Shown piece after piece: positions 1 to 12,218 of a stretch of DNA of 64,000 nt. Position 1 is the stretch's first letter. The number at the start of each line of letters is the position of its first letter. Origin of the DNA: Triticum aestivum (Eukaryota > Streptophyta > Magnoliopsida > Poales > Poaceae); the NCBI RefSeq assembly GCF_018294505.1, contig NC_057802.1, forward strand, positions 551,265,267 to 551,329,266. Direction: 5' to 3'. The notes below the pieces were generated by a model. It was not told the origin of the DNA. It made no database searches and was given only the letters and a program-made list of their open reading frames with translations. The translations under genes were made by a program, and so were the position numbers.

Positions 1-1416
1 ATCTTTTCTTCGATTCTTTTGCTTGATTGCTTCTGTGTGGTTACTATTGCTTGCTCACGATAGATTGACCGGAGTTTGACGAGTAGAACTATCAGGAGTT
101 ATGAGTGCGAATCATCTTCATCAATAGTACAGGCAAGTTCACACTTTTAACATATCCTTTTTATACCCAGTTTTTATGCATTAGCTCAATCCTCAAACAT
201 TGCATGGTTAGGAATTGATAACATGTGGGTATTGGGAAGTAGTTTATGAGGTAGGAACCTATTGTCCTGCATTCAAACCTTGGGAGTTACTATTACGTTA
301 TGCTTATACTGCTATGCTATGCTCGTAGACGTGGATTGGGTTTGAGTGTATCCATGACAGATGTGAGATTATTATTTAATGGTTAACTTAAGGTGGCTAC
401 TTTAATACACATCTGGGTGGATTGGTTGGGGCACCCTGGAGCACCCAGTGGTTTGCCCGGGCACCTGGAGAACCCAGTGCTTGCCCAAGGGGATCCCGGA
501 GGACCCGTGTGATCACCCTATGGAATGCCACCCAGGCTCAAAGGGATCATAAGATTATTCATGCTAGAAACTTCTGTGTGCGGCCACAAGCCATTATGGG
601 CTCTGGCATAGTTGAGTAAGTTCCCTGAGCTCTTGAAGAGGTGGACTAGCAGATGTCGGTGGATTGGAGGTGTACCGGTCTGCCCGGAGTAGAGAGTAAA
701 TGCTTCTGAAAGATTGTGTCTCGATCATCCGTTTCTCAAACACCATGTAGTGCGAGAAATCGAACGGAGGAGATCGAGTCTTGTGGGGAAAAGTGCGCAA
801 ACCTCTGCAGAGTGTACAAACTAATCATGATTAGCTGTGTCCCCGGTTATGGACATCTTGAGTATCTGGTTCTTGGATTATCAAATTGATCTCATCACTT
901 TACTTAATTAATTGGTTGGGTTGTTAACTTTTAATGGGGATTGAGTTGGAGGAACCTTCAATTTTCAACCAACTTTGTAGTTAAATAAATTATATTCCTT
1001 TGCAGTAGGGAAAAATTGGCTTTTTGCAAAAACATCATAACCATCGAGCTTTTCCACCAGCCAAATATGCATGTAGTGATAGCCATTATTCAGCATTGCT
1101 CTACAGTGTGAAATTGCCAGTACATTTAATGTACTGACCCTTTGTGGCTGCAACGTCTCATGTTGCAGGAATCTTACGACGAGTAAGTGATACGTTAGGG
1201 TTACGATTTCTACACGCAACTTTGCTGTTGGTGTTGATGGGAATCCACAACCTTGTTGTTACTTCCGCTATATGGATTGAGGTAATAGTATTTACGTTAC
1301 TTTATACATGTGATTTACCTCTGTTATAAATCCTCGAGTACTGTGTGTGTCAGCATACCGATCCAAGGATGGCACTTAAGCACAGAGACTTGACCGTCTG
1401 AGATCGGGTCGCTACA
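1..1416 (+). mobile_element. Ty3/gypsy-type LTR, 5' part outside window
   Basis: This is read as the right-hand part of an LTR because it ends in ..GGGTCGCTACA and is followed after three bases by TGGTATCAGAGC, the standard initiator-tRNA-Met primer-binding site of plant LTR retrotransposons. The ending 'cgggtcgctaca' is common in Tekay-type chromovirus LTRs of grasses (recollection, not searched). The short ORFs inside have no recognisable domain. The LTR start is not in the window, so its full length and target duplication cannot be given. Confidence 0.6.
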
Positions 1417-1419
1417 AGA

Positions 1420-1431
1420 TGGTATCAGAGC
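1420..1431 (+). promoter_or_regulatory. Primer-binding site (tRNA-Met)
   Basis: TGGTATCAGAGC lies three bases after the LTR end and is complementary to the 3' end of initiator tRNA-Met. It fixes the element as plus-stranded, with internal sequence to the right. Confidence 0.8.
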
Positions 1432-2473
1432 ACATGTTGACTGTAGGACGTGACCCCTAGAAACTGGCAAGCCCATAGAAAAGATTTTCTCTACAACTTT
1501 CTTCTAAAAAAAGATCTTTTTCCTCTCTCCTCTTCTGAGCTTATTCAAATATTTCCTTTAGTGAGACCATGCCCCCTCTTTTTTCCCTATTGACCACCCA
1601 AAGATTCGACTGATGAGACCACTCCAAGAAGTACAAGATATCGGACAACTGAGACCACTTCGGAATGAAGAGGATTTTTACCGAGAATTATAATTATAAT
1701 AATGGAAACTACAACGGTTGAAGACTCTGAAGACTAGGAGAATTGGAGGCTATGAAGAATTTCCAGATTTAGTATGACCTAGTAAGGCTACCCTTATGGA
1801 ACTTGACAGACTATGGAAGCTGTCAATACCCGAGATCAAGGTGTATCGGAGAATGACCGGAACATGGAGCATTAGAACTCAAAGTTTTTGTTAAGAAAAC
1901 CCTAATGGAGGAGATATCAACTATGGAATGAAAGCTCATGGCAGTAACATGTGCATAGACACGGCCAACCATGGTGTTATCGCCCGCTTATGCTATTGCC
2001 ACCGTGCTGAGTTACGCATGCATTTCTTTGGAAGGATTGGATGACAAGAAGCCTGATGGAGCACCTATCAGCAAGATGAAGTTTTAACCTTAGCTGGTGT
2101 ATCACCAGGATCTGGAGTATTAAATCAAGAATTTTAAGATGGACCTGCAGGAAGCCGTATTTGACGAGAAAGCATTTCGTGAAGGACTCATGACCCAGAA
2201 ACTGAAAGTAGCCAAGCTGGAGGAGCAAAACCTCGAGATACCGGAGATTCGTCAGGAATTGAAGGGCAATAGGACCATGGTTCATGCCAAGGATGTTGAA
2301 ACACAGAAGTTTGGAACGCAACTCGAGAAATATTAAAGGACATCACGAGAGACTTCACGTCAACAGAGATGATCTAGCAAAAGAACTTGAGAAGGTCAAC
2401 CACGATCAGAAGAACCCATCGGAGACATGAACAAGACTGGAAGAGTTTGACGACTTTGAAGATTTATTGACCT
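1432..2473 (+). pseudogene. Degenerate gypsy internal/gag region
   Basis: Sequence follows the primer-binding site but holds no long frame. The only readable segment is 2139-2336, a 65-residue glutamate/lysine-rich stretch (MDLQEAVFDEKAFREGL..) that looks like coiled coil, as often seen in plant gag or gag-adjacent sequence. No CCHC knuckle, protease or reverse transcriptase is visible, so pol was lost or never present. The change of sequence character near 2470-2540 suggests the junction with the following Athila-like segment, but I cannot place it to the base. Confidence 0.45.
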
Positions 2474-2638
2474 TTAGAAGACCAAACCCCTGTTATATAC
2501 CTGCGTTAGATGCGACGTTTGTGAGCTGTCATTTGTTTGTTGTTTTTCCGACAGCCACAAAATAAAATTTGTCTTTTCAAAACTTTTGTTTGTATTGTGT
2601 GTATCCCTCCCTATCTGTCTCATCTCACCCCAAAACCC

Positions 2639-3073
2639 ATGGACCCTTTTTCTGAACACTACTCTTTTAATATGGAAACAATTTATAGTATTCGAGTTTC
2701 TTATGATACTCCCACTATTCCGAATAAGAAGAATTTTGCTTATGTGGAGAGTAGTAAAAATTCTATGCTTGTGGCTCATGAAAAGAATGCTTTATGTGAT
2801 AGTTATATTGTTGAATTCATTCATGATGCTACTGAAAATTATTATGAGGGAGGAACATATGCTTGTAGGAATTGCAATAATATCAAGTTTCCTCTCTATG
2901 TGCTTAGAGTTTTGAAGTTATGCTTGTTTTGCCTTCCTATGCTAGTTGATTATTGTTCTCATAAGTTGTTTGCTCACAAAATCCATATGCATAGAAAGTG
3001 GGTTAGACTTAAATGTGCTAGTCATATTCTTCATGATGCCCTCTTTATGTTTCAATTCTTATCTTTTATGTGA
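2639..3073 (+). CDS. Small conserved ORF of Athila-like element, function unknown
   Basis: A 144-codon frame from ATG 2639 (MDPFSEHYSFNMETIYSIRV..) to TGA 3073. It contains a cysteine-rich stretch (YACRNCNN, then CLFCLP..DYC) at about residues 80-115 that could bind a metal ion, and histidines near the C terminus. I recall similar frames just downstream of pol in cereal Athila-like elements, but know no function; it is not obviously an envelope because there is no clear signal peptide or terminal membrane anchor. I chose the ATG because it begins the conserved-looking part; an upstream in-frame extension to 2537 exists. The frame is uninterrupted, unusual in a remnant otherwise this old. Confidence 0.45.
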   Translation: MDPFSEHYSFNMETIYSIRVSYDTPTIPNKKNFAYVESSKNSMLVAHEKNALCDSYIVEFIHDATENYYEGGTYACRNCNNIKFPLYVLRVLKLCLFCLPMLVDYCSHKLFAHKIHMHRKWVRLKCASHILHDALFMFQFLSFM

Positions 3074-5893
3074 GCATCATTGAAATCATCATACCTAGCT
3101 AGGGGCATTAAACGTAAGCGCTTGTCGGGAGGCAACCCAATTTTATTTTTGTTTCTTGCTTTTTGATTCTGTTTAGTAATAAATATTTGATCTAGCCTCT
3201 TGTTAGATGTGGTTTTATGTTTTAATTAGTGTTTGTGCCAAGTAAAACCTATAGGATCTTCTTGGATGATAGTTATTTGATCTTGCTGAATAAAATCAGA
3301 AACTTTCTGCTCACAAAAACAATTGTTAAAAATCACCAGAACGTGATAAAATACTGATTCCAATTGCAGTATATCAATAAACAAATTATCTAGGCCGTCC
3401 TATTTTGGTAGAAGTTTTGAGTTACATAAAGTTTGCGTTTGATATAGATTACTACAGACTGTTCTGTTTTTGACAGATTCTGTTTCTCGTGTGTTGTTTG
3501 CTTATTTTGATGAATCTATAGCTAGTATCGGAGGTTATGAACCATAGAGAAGTTGGAATACAATAGGTTTAACACTAATATAAATAAAGAACGAGTTCGT
3601 TATAGTACCTTTAAGTGGTGGTTTGTTTTATTTCGCTAACGGAGCTCATGAGATTTTATGTTGAGTTTTGTGTTGTGAAGTTTTCAAGTTTTTAGGTAAA
3701 GATTCGATGGGCTATGGAATAAGGAGTGGAAAGAGACTAAGCTTGGGGATGCCCAAGGCACCCCAAGCTAATATTCAAGGACAACCAAGAGCCTAAACTT
3801 GGGATGCCCCGGATGGCATCCCCTCTTTCGTCTTCGTTCATCGGTAACTTTTATTTGGAGCTATATTTTTATTCATCACATGATATGTGTTTTGCTTGGA
3901 GCGTCATTTTGTTTTATTTTGTTTTGCTTGCTTTTTGAATAAAATACCAAGATCTGAAATTCTTAAATGTTAAAGAGTCTTCACATAGTTGCCTAATTAT
4001 TCAACTACTCATTGATCTTCACTTATATTTTTCGGAGTAGTTTGTCATTTGCTCTAGTGCTTCACTTATATTTTTTTAGCTCACGGAGGTGGTTTTATTT
4101 TGAAGAAATAGATGACTCTCATGCTTCACTTATACTATTTTGAGAGTCTTTTGAACAACATGGTAATTTGCTTGGGTTATAAATTTAGTCCTAATATGAT
4201 GGGCATCCAAGAGAGATATAATAAAAACTTTCATATAAAGTGCATTGAATACTATGAGAAGTTTGATTCCTTATGATTGTTTTGAGATATGAAGATGGTG
4301 ATATTAGAGTCATGCTAGTTGAGTAATTGTGAATTTGAGAGATACTTGTGTTAAAGTTTGTGATTCCCGTAGCATGCTCGTATGGTGAACAGTTATGTAA
4401 TGAAGTCGGAGCATGATTTATTTATTGATTGTCTTCCTTATGAGTGACGGTCGGGGACGAGCGATGATATTTTCCTACCAATCTATCCCCCCTAGGAGCA
4501 TGCGCGTTAGTACTTTGTTTCGATAACGAATAGATTTTTGCAATAAATATGTGAGTTCTTTATGACTAATGTTGATTTCATGGATTATACACACTCGCAT
4601 CCTTCCACTATTGCTAGCCTCTCTAATACCACGCACCTTTTGCTGGTATCATACACCCACCATATACCTTACTCAAAACAACCACCATACCTACCTATTA
4701 TGGCATTTTCATAGGCATTACGAGATATATTGCCATGCAACTTTCCACCATTTCATTTATTATGACACGCTTCATCATTGTCATATTGCTTTGCATGATC
4801 ATGTACTTGACATCGTATTTGTGGCAAAGCCACCGTTCATAATTCTTTCATACATGTCACTCTTGATTCATTGCACATCCCGGTACACCGCCGGAGGCAT
4901 TCATATAGAGTCATATCTTGTTCTAAGTGTCGAGTTGTAATTCTTGAGTTGTAAGTAAATAAAAGTGTGATGATCATCATTATTAGAGCATTGTCCCAGT
5001 GAGGAAAGGATGATGGAGACTATGATTCCCCCACAAGTCGGGATGAGACTCCGGACGAAAAAAGAGACCATAAAAAAAGAGAAAGGCCCAAATAAAAAAA
5101 TAAAAAAATGAGAGAAAAAGAGAGAAGGGACAATGTTACTATCTTTTGCCACACTTGTGCTTCAAAATAGCACCATGATCTTCATGATAGAGAGTCTCCT
5201 ATGTTGTCACTTTCATATACTAGTGGGAATCTTTCATTATAGAACTTGGCTTGTATATTCCAATGATGGGCTTCCTCAAAATGCCCTAGGTCTTCCTGAT
5301 CAAGCAAGTTGGATGGACACCCACTTAGTTTCTTTTGTTGAACATTCATACACTTCTAGATCTAGTGCATCCGTTGCATGGCAATCCCTAGTCACTCACA
5401 TTGATATCTATTGATGGGCATCGTCATAGCCCGTTGATACGCCTAGTTGATGTGAGACTATCTTCTCCTTTTTCGTCTTCTCCACAACCACCATTCTATT
5501 CCACCTATTGTGCTATGTCCATGACTCACGCTCATGTATTGCGTGAAGATTGAAAAAGTTTGAGAACATCAAAAGTATGAAACAATTGTTTGGCTTGTCA
5601 TCGGGGTTGTGCATGATTAAATACTTTGTGTGATGAAGATAGAGCATAGCCCGACTATATGATTTTGTAGGGATAGCTTGCTTTAGCCATGTTATTTTGA
5701 GAAGACATGATTGCTTTGTTAGTATGCTTGAAGTATTATTGTTTTCATGTCAATATTAAACTTTTGTTTTGAATCTTATAGATCTGAATATTCTTGCCTC
5801 AATAAAGAATATTAGATTGATAAATATGTTAGTTAGCATTCCACATCAAAAATTCTGTTTTTATCATTTACCTATTCGAGGACAAGCAGGAAT

Positions 5894-5908
5894 TAAGTTT
5901 GGGGATGC
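5894..5908 (+). promoter_or_regulatory. Polypurine tract of Athila-like element
   Basis: TAAGTTTGGGGATGC directly precedes the LTR start TGATACGTCTCC and would prime plus-strand DNA synthesis. Confidence 0.65.
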
Positions 5909-6483
5909 TGATACGTCTCCGACGTATCTATAATTTTTGATTGTTCCATGCTATTATATTATCTCTTTTAGATGTTTAATGGGCTTTACTAAGCACTTTT
6001 ATATTATTTTTTGGGACTAACCTATTAACCCAGAGCCCAGTGCCAGTTTCTGTTTTTTCCTTGTTTTTGAGTATCGCAGAAAAGGAAAACCAAACAGATT
6101 CCAATCGACCTGAAACTTCACGGAATTTATTTTTGGACCAGAAAAAGCCCACGGAGCATCGGAGATGGACCAGGGGAGTCCCGAGGCCACCACGAGGGTG
6201 GGGGGCGCGCCCCCTGCCTCGTGGCCGCCTCGGGGACCCCCTGACTTGTTCGCGACGCCAACACCTTTTATATATACCCAAACTTTCAAAAAGAAACCTA
6301 GATCGGGAGTTCCACTGCCGCAAGCCTCTGTAGCCACCGAAAACCAATCTAGACCCGTTCCGGCACCCTGCCGGAGGGGGGATCCCTCACCGGTGGCCAT
6401 CTTCATCATCCAGGCGCTCTCCATGACGAGGAGGGAGTAGTTCACCCTCGGGGCTGAGGGTATGTACCAGTAGCTATGTGTTT

Positions 6484-6520
<37 letters not shown>

Positions 6521-7448
6521 TTCTTGAGGTGGTACGATCTTGATGTATCGCGAGCTTTACTATTATAGTTGGATCTTATGATGTTTCTCCCCCTCAACTC
6601 TCTTGTAATGGATTGAGTTTTCCCTTTGAAGTTACCTTATCGGATTGAGTCTTTAAGGATTTGAGAACACTTGATGTATGTCTTGCATGTGCTTATCTGT
6701 GGTGACAATGGGATATTCACATGATCTACTTGATGTATGTTTTGGTGATCAACTTGCTGGTTCCGTATACTTGAGGTGACAATGGAGTATCTAGGTGACA
6801 TTAGGGTTTTGGTTGATTTGTGTCTTAAGGTGTTATTCTAGTACGCACTCTATGATAGATTGAACGGAAAGAATAGCTTCATGTTATTTTACTACGGACT
6901 CTTGAATAGATCGATCAGAAAGGATAACTTTGAGGTGGTTTCGTACCCTACCATAATCTCTTCGTTTGTTCTCCGCTATTAGTGACTTTGGAGTGACTCT
7001 TTGTTGCATGTTGAGGGATAGTTATATGATCCAATTGTGTTATTATTGTTGAGAGAACTTGCACTAGTGAAAGTATGAACCCTCGGCCTTATTTCCTAGC
7101 ATTGCAATACCGTTTGTGCTCACTTTTATCATTAGTTACCTTACTGTTTTTATATTTTCAGATTACAAAAACCTATATCTACCGTCCATATTGCACTTGT
7201 ATCACCATCTCTTCGCCAAACTAGTGCACCTATACAATTTACCATTGTATTGGGTGTGTTGGGGACACAAGAGAGTTTTTGTTATTTGGTTGCAGGGTTG
7301 TTTGAGAGAGACCATCTTCAACCTACGCCTCCCATGGATTGATAAACCTTAGGTCATCCACTTGAGGGAAATTTGCTACTATCCTACAAACTTCTGCACT
7401 TGGAGGCCCAACAACGTCTACAAGAAGAAGGTTGCGTAGTAGACATCA
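5909..7448 (+). mobile_element. 3' LTR, Athila-like Ty3/gypsy (Sabrina/WHAM-like)
   Basis: The LTR begins TGATACGTCTCCGACGTATC after the polypurine tract and ends ..GTAGTAGACATCA, about 1.54 kb. The start, and phrases such as 'ttttgggactaacctattaaccc', match my memory of the Sabrina/WHAM LTR family of wheat and barley. Inside are a GC-rich segment (6150-6400), a TATA-like tatatata at about 6269, and a (TC)n tract. ORFs at 5976-6445 overlap on both strands in the GC-rich part and are shadows. The five bases after the LTR are AAATT; the partner duplication is not in view. Confidence 0.75.
6486..6517 (+). repeat. (TC)16 microsatellite
   Basis: A 32-base perfect TC run inside the Athila-like LTR. 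Confidence 0.95.
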
Positions 7449-10400
7449 AAATTACCATTTGAACTTCTGCATGTGGCACATTAATGTGGTCAAAGCAAGT
7501 TCTGTGGTCAGTACTCAATTTGGCCAATGAGCTAAACATCAATTTGGTCAGTACTCTATTTGGTCAAAGCAAGGTCTAACAAATATTTAGCCGCATGTTT
7601 CTTATACTAATTTGAATTTAAACCAACACAATTTCGTCCATTGTTAGGAAAAGTTAAGGATTGTGAGCGAGAAAGTGGAGAGAAAAAAAGGTACTTGTTA
7701 GCGGCAGGGGCGCGAGTAGGATGCCCTTTGCTAGGGAACTAAAGTAGGATTTGTCTTTACAACGCTGTTGTCGCAGTGTTCACATTTCAATCTTACATTT
7801 GGCCAATCTATTCTTCTCATTCTGAAGGCACCGACAGACCATGATACTTGAAGATATGGACGTGCCAAATCTGCGCCGACCTCCTCTACGTGATATCTCT
7901 AATGTTGATCATCATTCCCAAATGTCTCCAGTGCCAGGTAAATGCACATGATTGCTTATGGTTTATCGCATTGGGTCATATAATTTACCTGTTTTTGCAC
8001 TGAAATTGACTACAAAATTAGTGAGCTCGGAGAACTTAACCCCGTTAGGATCCTGATGGGAATGGGTAAATCTTGCTAAGCAACTACCAGAGCACAATAG
8101 AACTGAGCTGATGGGGATGCGAGAAACTACCAGAGACGACATCTGGTCGACAAAGATGGATGCGAGGTGGGTTACTAATATGTTTTTATAGTTAAGTTTG
8201 TTTCTGAATAGTGTATTCTACTTCACTTATTCTTTTAATTTGTCTCCCAAAATGTTTATAATGTTATCCTTGTTGTTTAGCATCTGTCAGTAGTAGAAGA
8301 GATGAATCACAAAAGTAAAGCTTACAGTTAAAAATATGTGAAGCTCGGGAGGGCATGGTGCTCAAATACGTGTACCTCGAAACTTAATTTTGTTCGCCTG
8401 CATCAATCATCCAGTTCTGGTCTGACTTCATTTTGCAAGGTCAGTGTGAGCAATATTTGCATTCCACACTATATCACGACCTTTTCTCCATTTTATGGGT
8501 ACCTGCAAAACTAATTGAATTAAACAGGGCCACTGAACTTACGGTAACAAGAATGTCCAGCTACACAATAGCGCAAGCAAAATTCAAACATTTTCTTGTG
8601 GCCAGATTAAATCTAAATGTACATGCACAAGACATATTGACCACAAAATGTATAATCACTAAATTAGGCGGTTCAGCTTGAAGATATATGTTCATATGGT
8701 GAGTGTATGACCCAACTCCAGCAAATTTTTAGCTCAGAGAGTAAACGTCCTTAGAATTTAACAGGAAAAATCTACATACAACTCCCTCTATAACAAAATA
8801 TAAGACATTTTTATATTTCCGACAGCTCCCAAATCTCTGTAAAACTACAATTCTGCCCTCACCATTGTCCAGCTCCCAGATCAATTTGAATTTTAACCTC
8901 GCCGTCGGCAGCACCTCGTGCCTCGCCCAGCAACTCGCGCCTCACTATTGCCTAGGCACTGCTTGCCGCACCCAGGCACTCCTCCTTGGCCAGGCGCCCA
9001 GGTGGAGGCCACCGCTGCTGACGCTCGTCCTCGCCGCGCTGGCCTAGGCACTCCTTGCCGCCTAGAGGCGCTGCTGGTCCAGGCACTCCTTGCTGCCCGG
9101 AGCACTCCTCGCCTAGCAGCACCTTCTCATCTGCAACTGATTCAAATTGATTTCAGAGGAGCCGCATAGGAGGAGCAGATCAAGCGGAGCAGAGACAGTT
9201 ACTGTACAAACTGATTCAAACTGTGCAGTTACTGTAAATTCACGACAATTACAGTTATTGTACAGCTAACAAACTGTGCTCCAGTTACTTGTACTGCAGG
9301 AGTAACAAACTGTACAAACAAAAACAGAAACAAAAACTATACAAACTGAACTGGACAGAAGCAGTACCAAGAACAAAATATTTGCACTAAACTGAAATTA
9401 ACCTAACATTTGCAGATGCAGAAGCAGTACTCCTAAACATGCATGGATCATCTACTCCAGATACAAGTCGTACAAGCTTTAAGTGTTGATCGTACAAGCC
9501 TGCTCCTAAACTTTCAGAGTACAAGCCCTAAACAATTATTTATGCCCATTTCAGAGTTGACAGCATGCATCATCTTCTCCTAAACAATTTTTGCATCATC
9601 TAAATACTCTAACTACTGCATCATCTATCTGCATCATCTATATACTCTTAACTATTGCATCATCAACAATATTCAGTAAATACTCTAACTGAACTAGGCG
9701 ATCCAAGCACATGCATCACTACACTGGAGTACTCTGCACATGCATCTCCACATTGGATCAAGGAATCATCTACTCCATCTGCAATACTCCTAAACTGAAA
9801 AATAAAATAAACTGCTAAGCACTGCTCCTTCTGAAAATCATATGAAAATAATAATATGCTAAACTAAAAAGAATCATCTGCTAAACTGAACTATGGCTTC
9901 AGTTATGTTCATTTTAGCAGCAGTACTACAACATCTACTCTAGCAACAATAAAGGATGAGTAAATGTTGGAATTTCAAACCATGTACACTGATTTTCAAA
10001 CCATGTACACTATGCAGCAGTACAATTCATAAAAATTAGTGCTACTCCTTTCTGTTACAAAGACCATCCCTACTATATTGCAAAACCTAGACTGAGGAGA
10101 CGCAGTACTGTAAGTGTTGGATAAGCAACATGAAAATCAATGTTGGAGTAACTGTCTTGCACCTAATCAGTGCAGACGTAGCAGCCGCATCTTCACGAGC
10201 TGCTTCGTCGTCCATATCCCACGGTTCTTCCCTTCGCAACATGCATCCTACTCCCATCTGCATCCCATCAAGAATCACAACCATATCCCATCTGAATCCA
10301 TATCCCATCCTCACAAGATCACAGCATACTATACTCCTAATCAAGAATCTACCCACGCAGACAGTACGAGAAAAATGCACACCTTGTGGGTCTTGCCGTC

Positions 10401-10899
10401 GAGCGTAGAGCGTGGTAGTCGACTGGGTAGGGTGCGGGCTCGCTCTCGGGTGCCGTCGAGATGGAGGGGGGCTCCGTCGAAGAGAGCCCGTCGGGGACGG
10501 CAGCCTCCAGTACGGGCGCTCCTCCTTGCAGGTCGAGGGCGACGAGGAGCGCCGGCGTTCGTTGCAGCCGTTGTCGAGTTGGAGAAGCCCGCCCTGCCCG
10601 CGCTCCGCCTGCTCCTCCTCAACCTCGGTAAAGAAATCTTTGGAGCAGGCGACACGTGCGAGAGGGAGAGAAGGTGGTGACGCGCGTCCGTCGGAGGGAG
10701 GCGGCAGCGCACATCGTCGGAGGAGAGCTAGGGATTCGGTGGAGGGGAATGAGAGAGTGGTGCGGAGAGAGTGAGGGGAACGAGAGCGTTGTGCGGCATC
10801 GGGGTTGTGCTATATTGGGAAGTAAAGAAAAATCGTTACGTGACAGAAAATGTGCATCGATCCCAAAAAAGTGTGTTATGTATTTTTTTTAGCAATATA
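7449..10899. other. Low-coding intergenic sequence, no gene supported
   Basis: About 3.4 kb without a convincing gene. A Stowaway-like end (ctccctctataac..aaatataagac) occurs near 8778-8805 without a matching partner, so it is probably a truncated MITE. 8880-9130 and 10400-10790 are GC-rich; the latter gives overlapping ORFs on both strands (for example 10341-10712 minus) rich in Arg, Ala and Pro with no known domain. 9190-10080 is AT-rich and full of short near-repeats such as 'acaaactg' and 'catcatctac'. Confidence 0.6.
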
Positions 10900-11060
10900 C
10901 TCCCTCCGTTCCTAAATATAAGTCTTTTTAGACATTTCAAATGCACTACAACATACGGATGTATGTAGACATATTTTAGAGTGTAGATTCACTCATTTTG
11001 CTCCGTATGTAGTCACTTGTTGAAATCTCTAAAAAGACTTATATTTAGGAACGGAGGGAG
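10900..11060. mobile_element. Stowaway MITE (Tc1/mariner, 161 bp)
   Basis: Both ends are inverted copies of CTCCCTCCGTTCCTAAATAT.., extending through 'aagtctttttagag', and the element is flanked by TA on each side (10898-10899 and 11061-11062), the target duplication of this superfamily. The centre is AT-rich and non-coding. It resembles the Thalos/Athos type of Triticeae. Confidence 0.95.
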
Positions 11061-11070
11061 TATTTTGTTA

Positions 11071-12215
11071 GAGCAATCTACAACCAGACTTGGCAAATCC
11101 GGCCCTTTAATGCCAAGAATGCACCCGGGGCGTCTGCGGGCACTGACCAGGCACTCCTAAAAATTACAATCCACATCCGGACACCTTAATTAGCATATCT
11201 CTCAGATCCATATAAACTTATGCAACTACGTCGATGCACACGCATCGTCCGGCTACTCCATCACACTACACTAAACATGTTTGGCTATGGTGGAGTTCAT
11301 CCACGGCTGCCCCTTGCCCTTCCCGGCGCCCTTGTCGTCCTTCTCGCGGAATTACCGGTCGAAGACGCAATACGGATCGAGCCGGATCCGCTCGTCGCCG
11401 CAACTGTCCTCGCCGTCGCTGTCCTCCTTCGGTGGCAGTCCGTCCATGGCACGGACCGCCCGATTCTGCTCAGGGCGAGGGCGCGCGTGTTCCTCCGCTG
11501 CCATTTCTTCACAATGCGGGCGTGGATGGCCTCCTCCTCTGCGGCCGCCCTCGCCGCTGCATCATCCGCCTCCGCCGCTGCCATTTCCGTCGCGATACCG
11601 GCCTCGACGGTCATTATCCTATCCTTCCCATGGCGTGCTGCCCGTTCCTGGTGGGACTCATAGTCTGCCCGACCGGTGATGGGAAAGGAGAGGTGTTCCG
11701 GCTGCCGGGACCATGAGGATCCAGCACCAGAGGACCTGAGCGCCCGGTGAGCAGACGCTATGCCGTCGGGGCGGACGGATCCGTCCGTCGGTCGGGTGTT
11801 GTCCTCCCAGGAGCGGCGGAGTGTGCGAACTGCCATTGCCTCCTCCAACCCACACTCGATGACACCCCAGTCGACGGATCCGGACTGGTCGGAATCCGAT
11901 CCGCTTTCTGCCATGGCAGAGAAGGCCGGAATCCGGCGGAGGTGAGCTCGGGCGGCGGAGGGGGAGTTGAGGGGAGTGGAGTGAAGTGGCTAGGGTTTGC
12001 TCCAGCGAGCGGATGAGGACGAATGTAAGTGGGGTCTGGTGGGCCAGCATGGTCCGGTACGAGGTGGCGGGCGCGCCCGGGCGCGCCCATATCCGTCCGG
12101 GCATTTGAGGTCCGTTTGAGAGGCCCGTCTGGGTCAAAAAATCATGACGGGGCAGTGACCGGGCGGCCAGCCCGTGCGTATGAGGCAGGTTTGAGAGGTC
12201 CGGTTGTAGATGCTC
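11071..12215 (-). mobile_element. PIF/Harbinger-type DNA transposon, non-autonomous
   Basis: The left end GAGCAATCTACAACC and the right end GGTTGTAGATGCTC are inverted copies (one base indel), and TTA flanks both sides (11068-11070 and 12216-12218), the 3-bp duplication typical of PIF/Harbinger. The 1145-bp body is GC-rich and holds a decayed minus-strand ORF but no visible DDE transposase, so it would depend on another element for movement. It begins ten bases from the Stowaway MITE. Confidence 0.8.
11283..11914 (-). pseudogene. ORF of unknown function in Harbinger-type element, frameshifted
   Basis: On the minus strand from ATG at 11914 the protein begins MAESGSDSDQSGSVDWGVIE and contains an alanine/glutamate-rich helical segment (AAAEADDAAARAAAEEE, about residues 110-130). 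Near 11440 the reading appears to change frame: the other frame gives EDSCGDERIRLDPYCVFDRY followed by a short Lys/Gly-rich tail. I recall similar frames as frequent 'uncharacterized proteins' in wheat annotation, which fits a repeat-borne ORF rather than a cellular gene. No DDE, Myb or helix-turn-helix motif is recognisable, so I assign no function. Confidence 0.4.
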
Positions 12216-12218
12216 TTA

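Larger units (their letters stand above)
2474..5908 (+). mobile_element. 3' internal region of an Athila-like Ty3/gypsy element
   Basis: A long, mostly non-coding AT-rich stretch between a small conserved ORF (2639-3073) and the 3' LTR at 5909. It carries the tract AAGCGCTTGTCGGGAGGCAA.. at 3116-3139 and a polypurine tract at 5894-5908, both of which I recall from the Sabrina/WHAM group of cereal Athila-like elements. Nothing resembling gag or pol is present, so this is the 3' remnant. ORFs at 4569-4940 and 4901-5414 have no recognisable features. Confidence 0.65.

Noticed and set aside
6017..6445. 142-codon minus-strand and overlapping ORFs
   Set aside because: They lie wholly within the GC-rich part of the Athila-like LTR, with competing ORFs on the other strand.
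11219..11716. Plus-strand ORFs of 130-160 codons
   Set aside because: Overlap in three frames inside the Harbinger-type element and oppose the more plausible minus-strand ORF with its acidic/helical composition.
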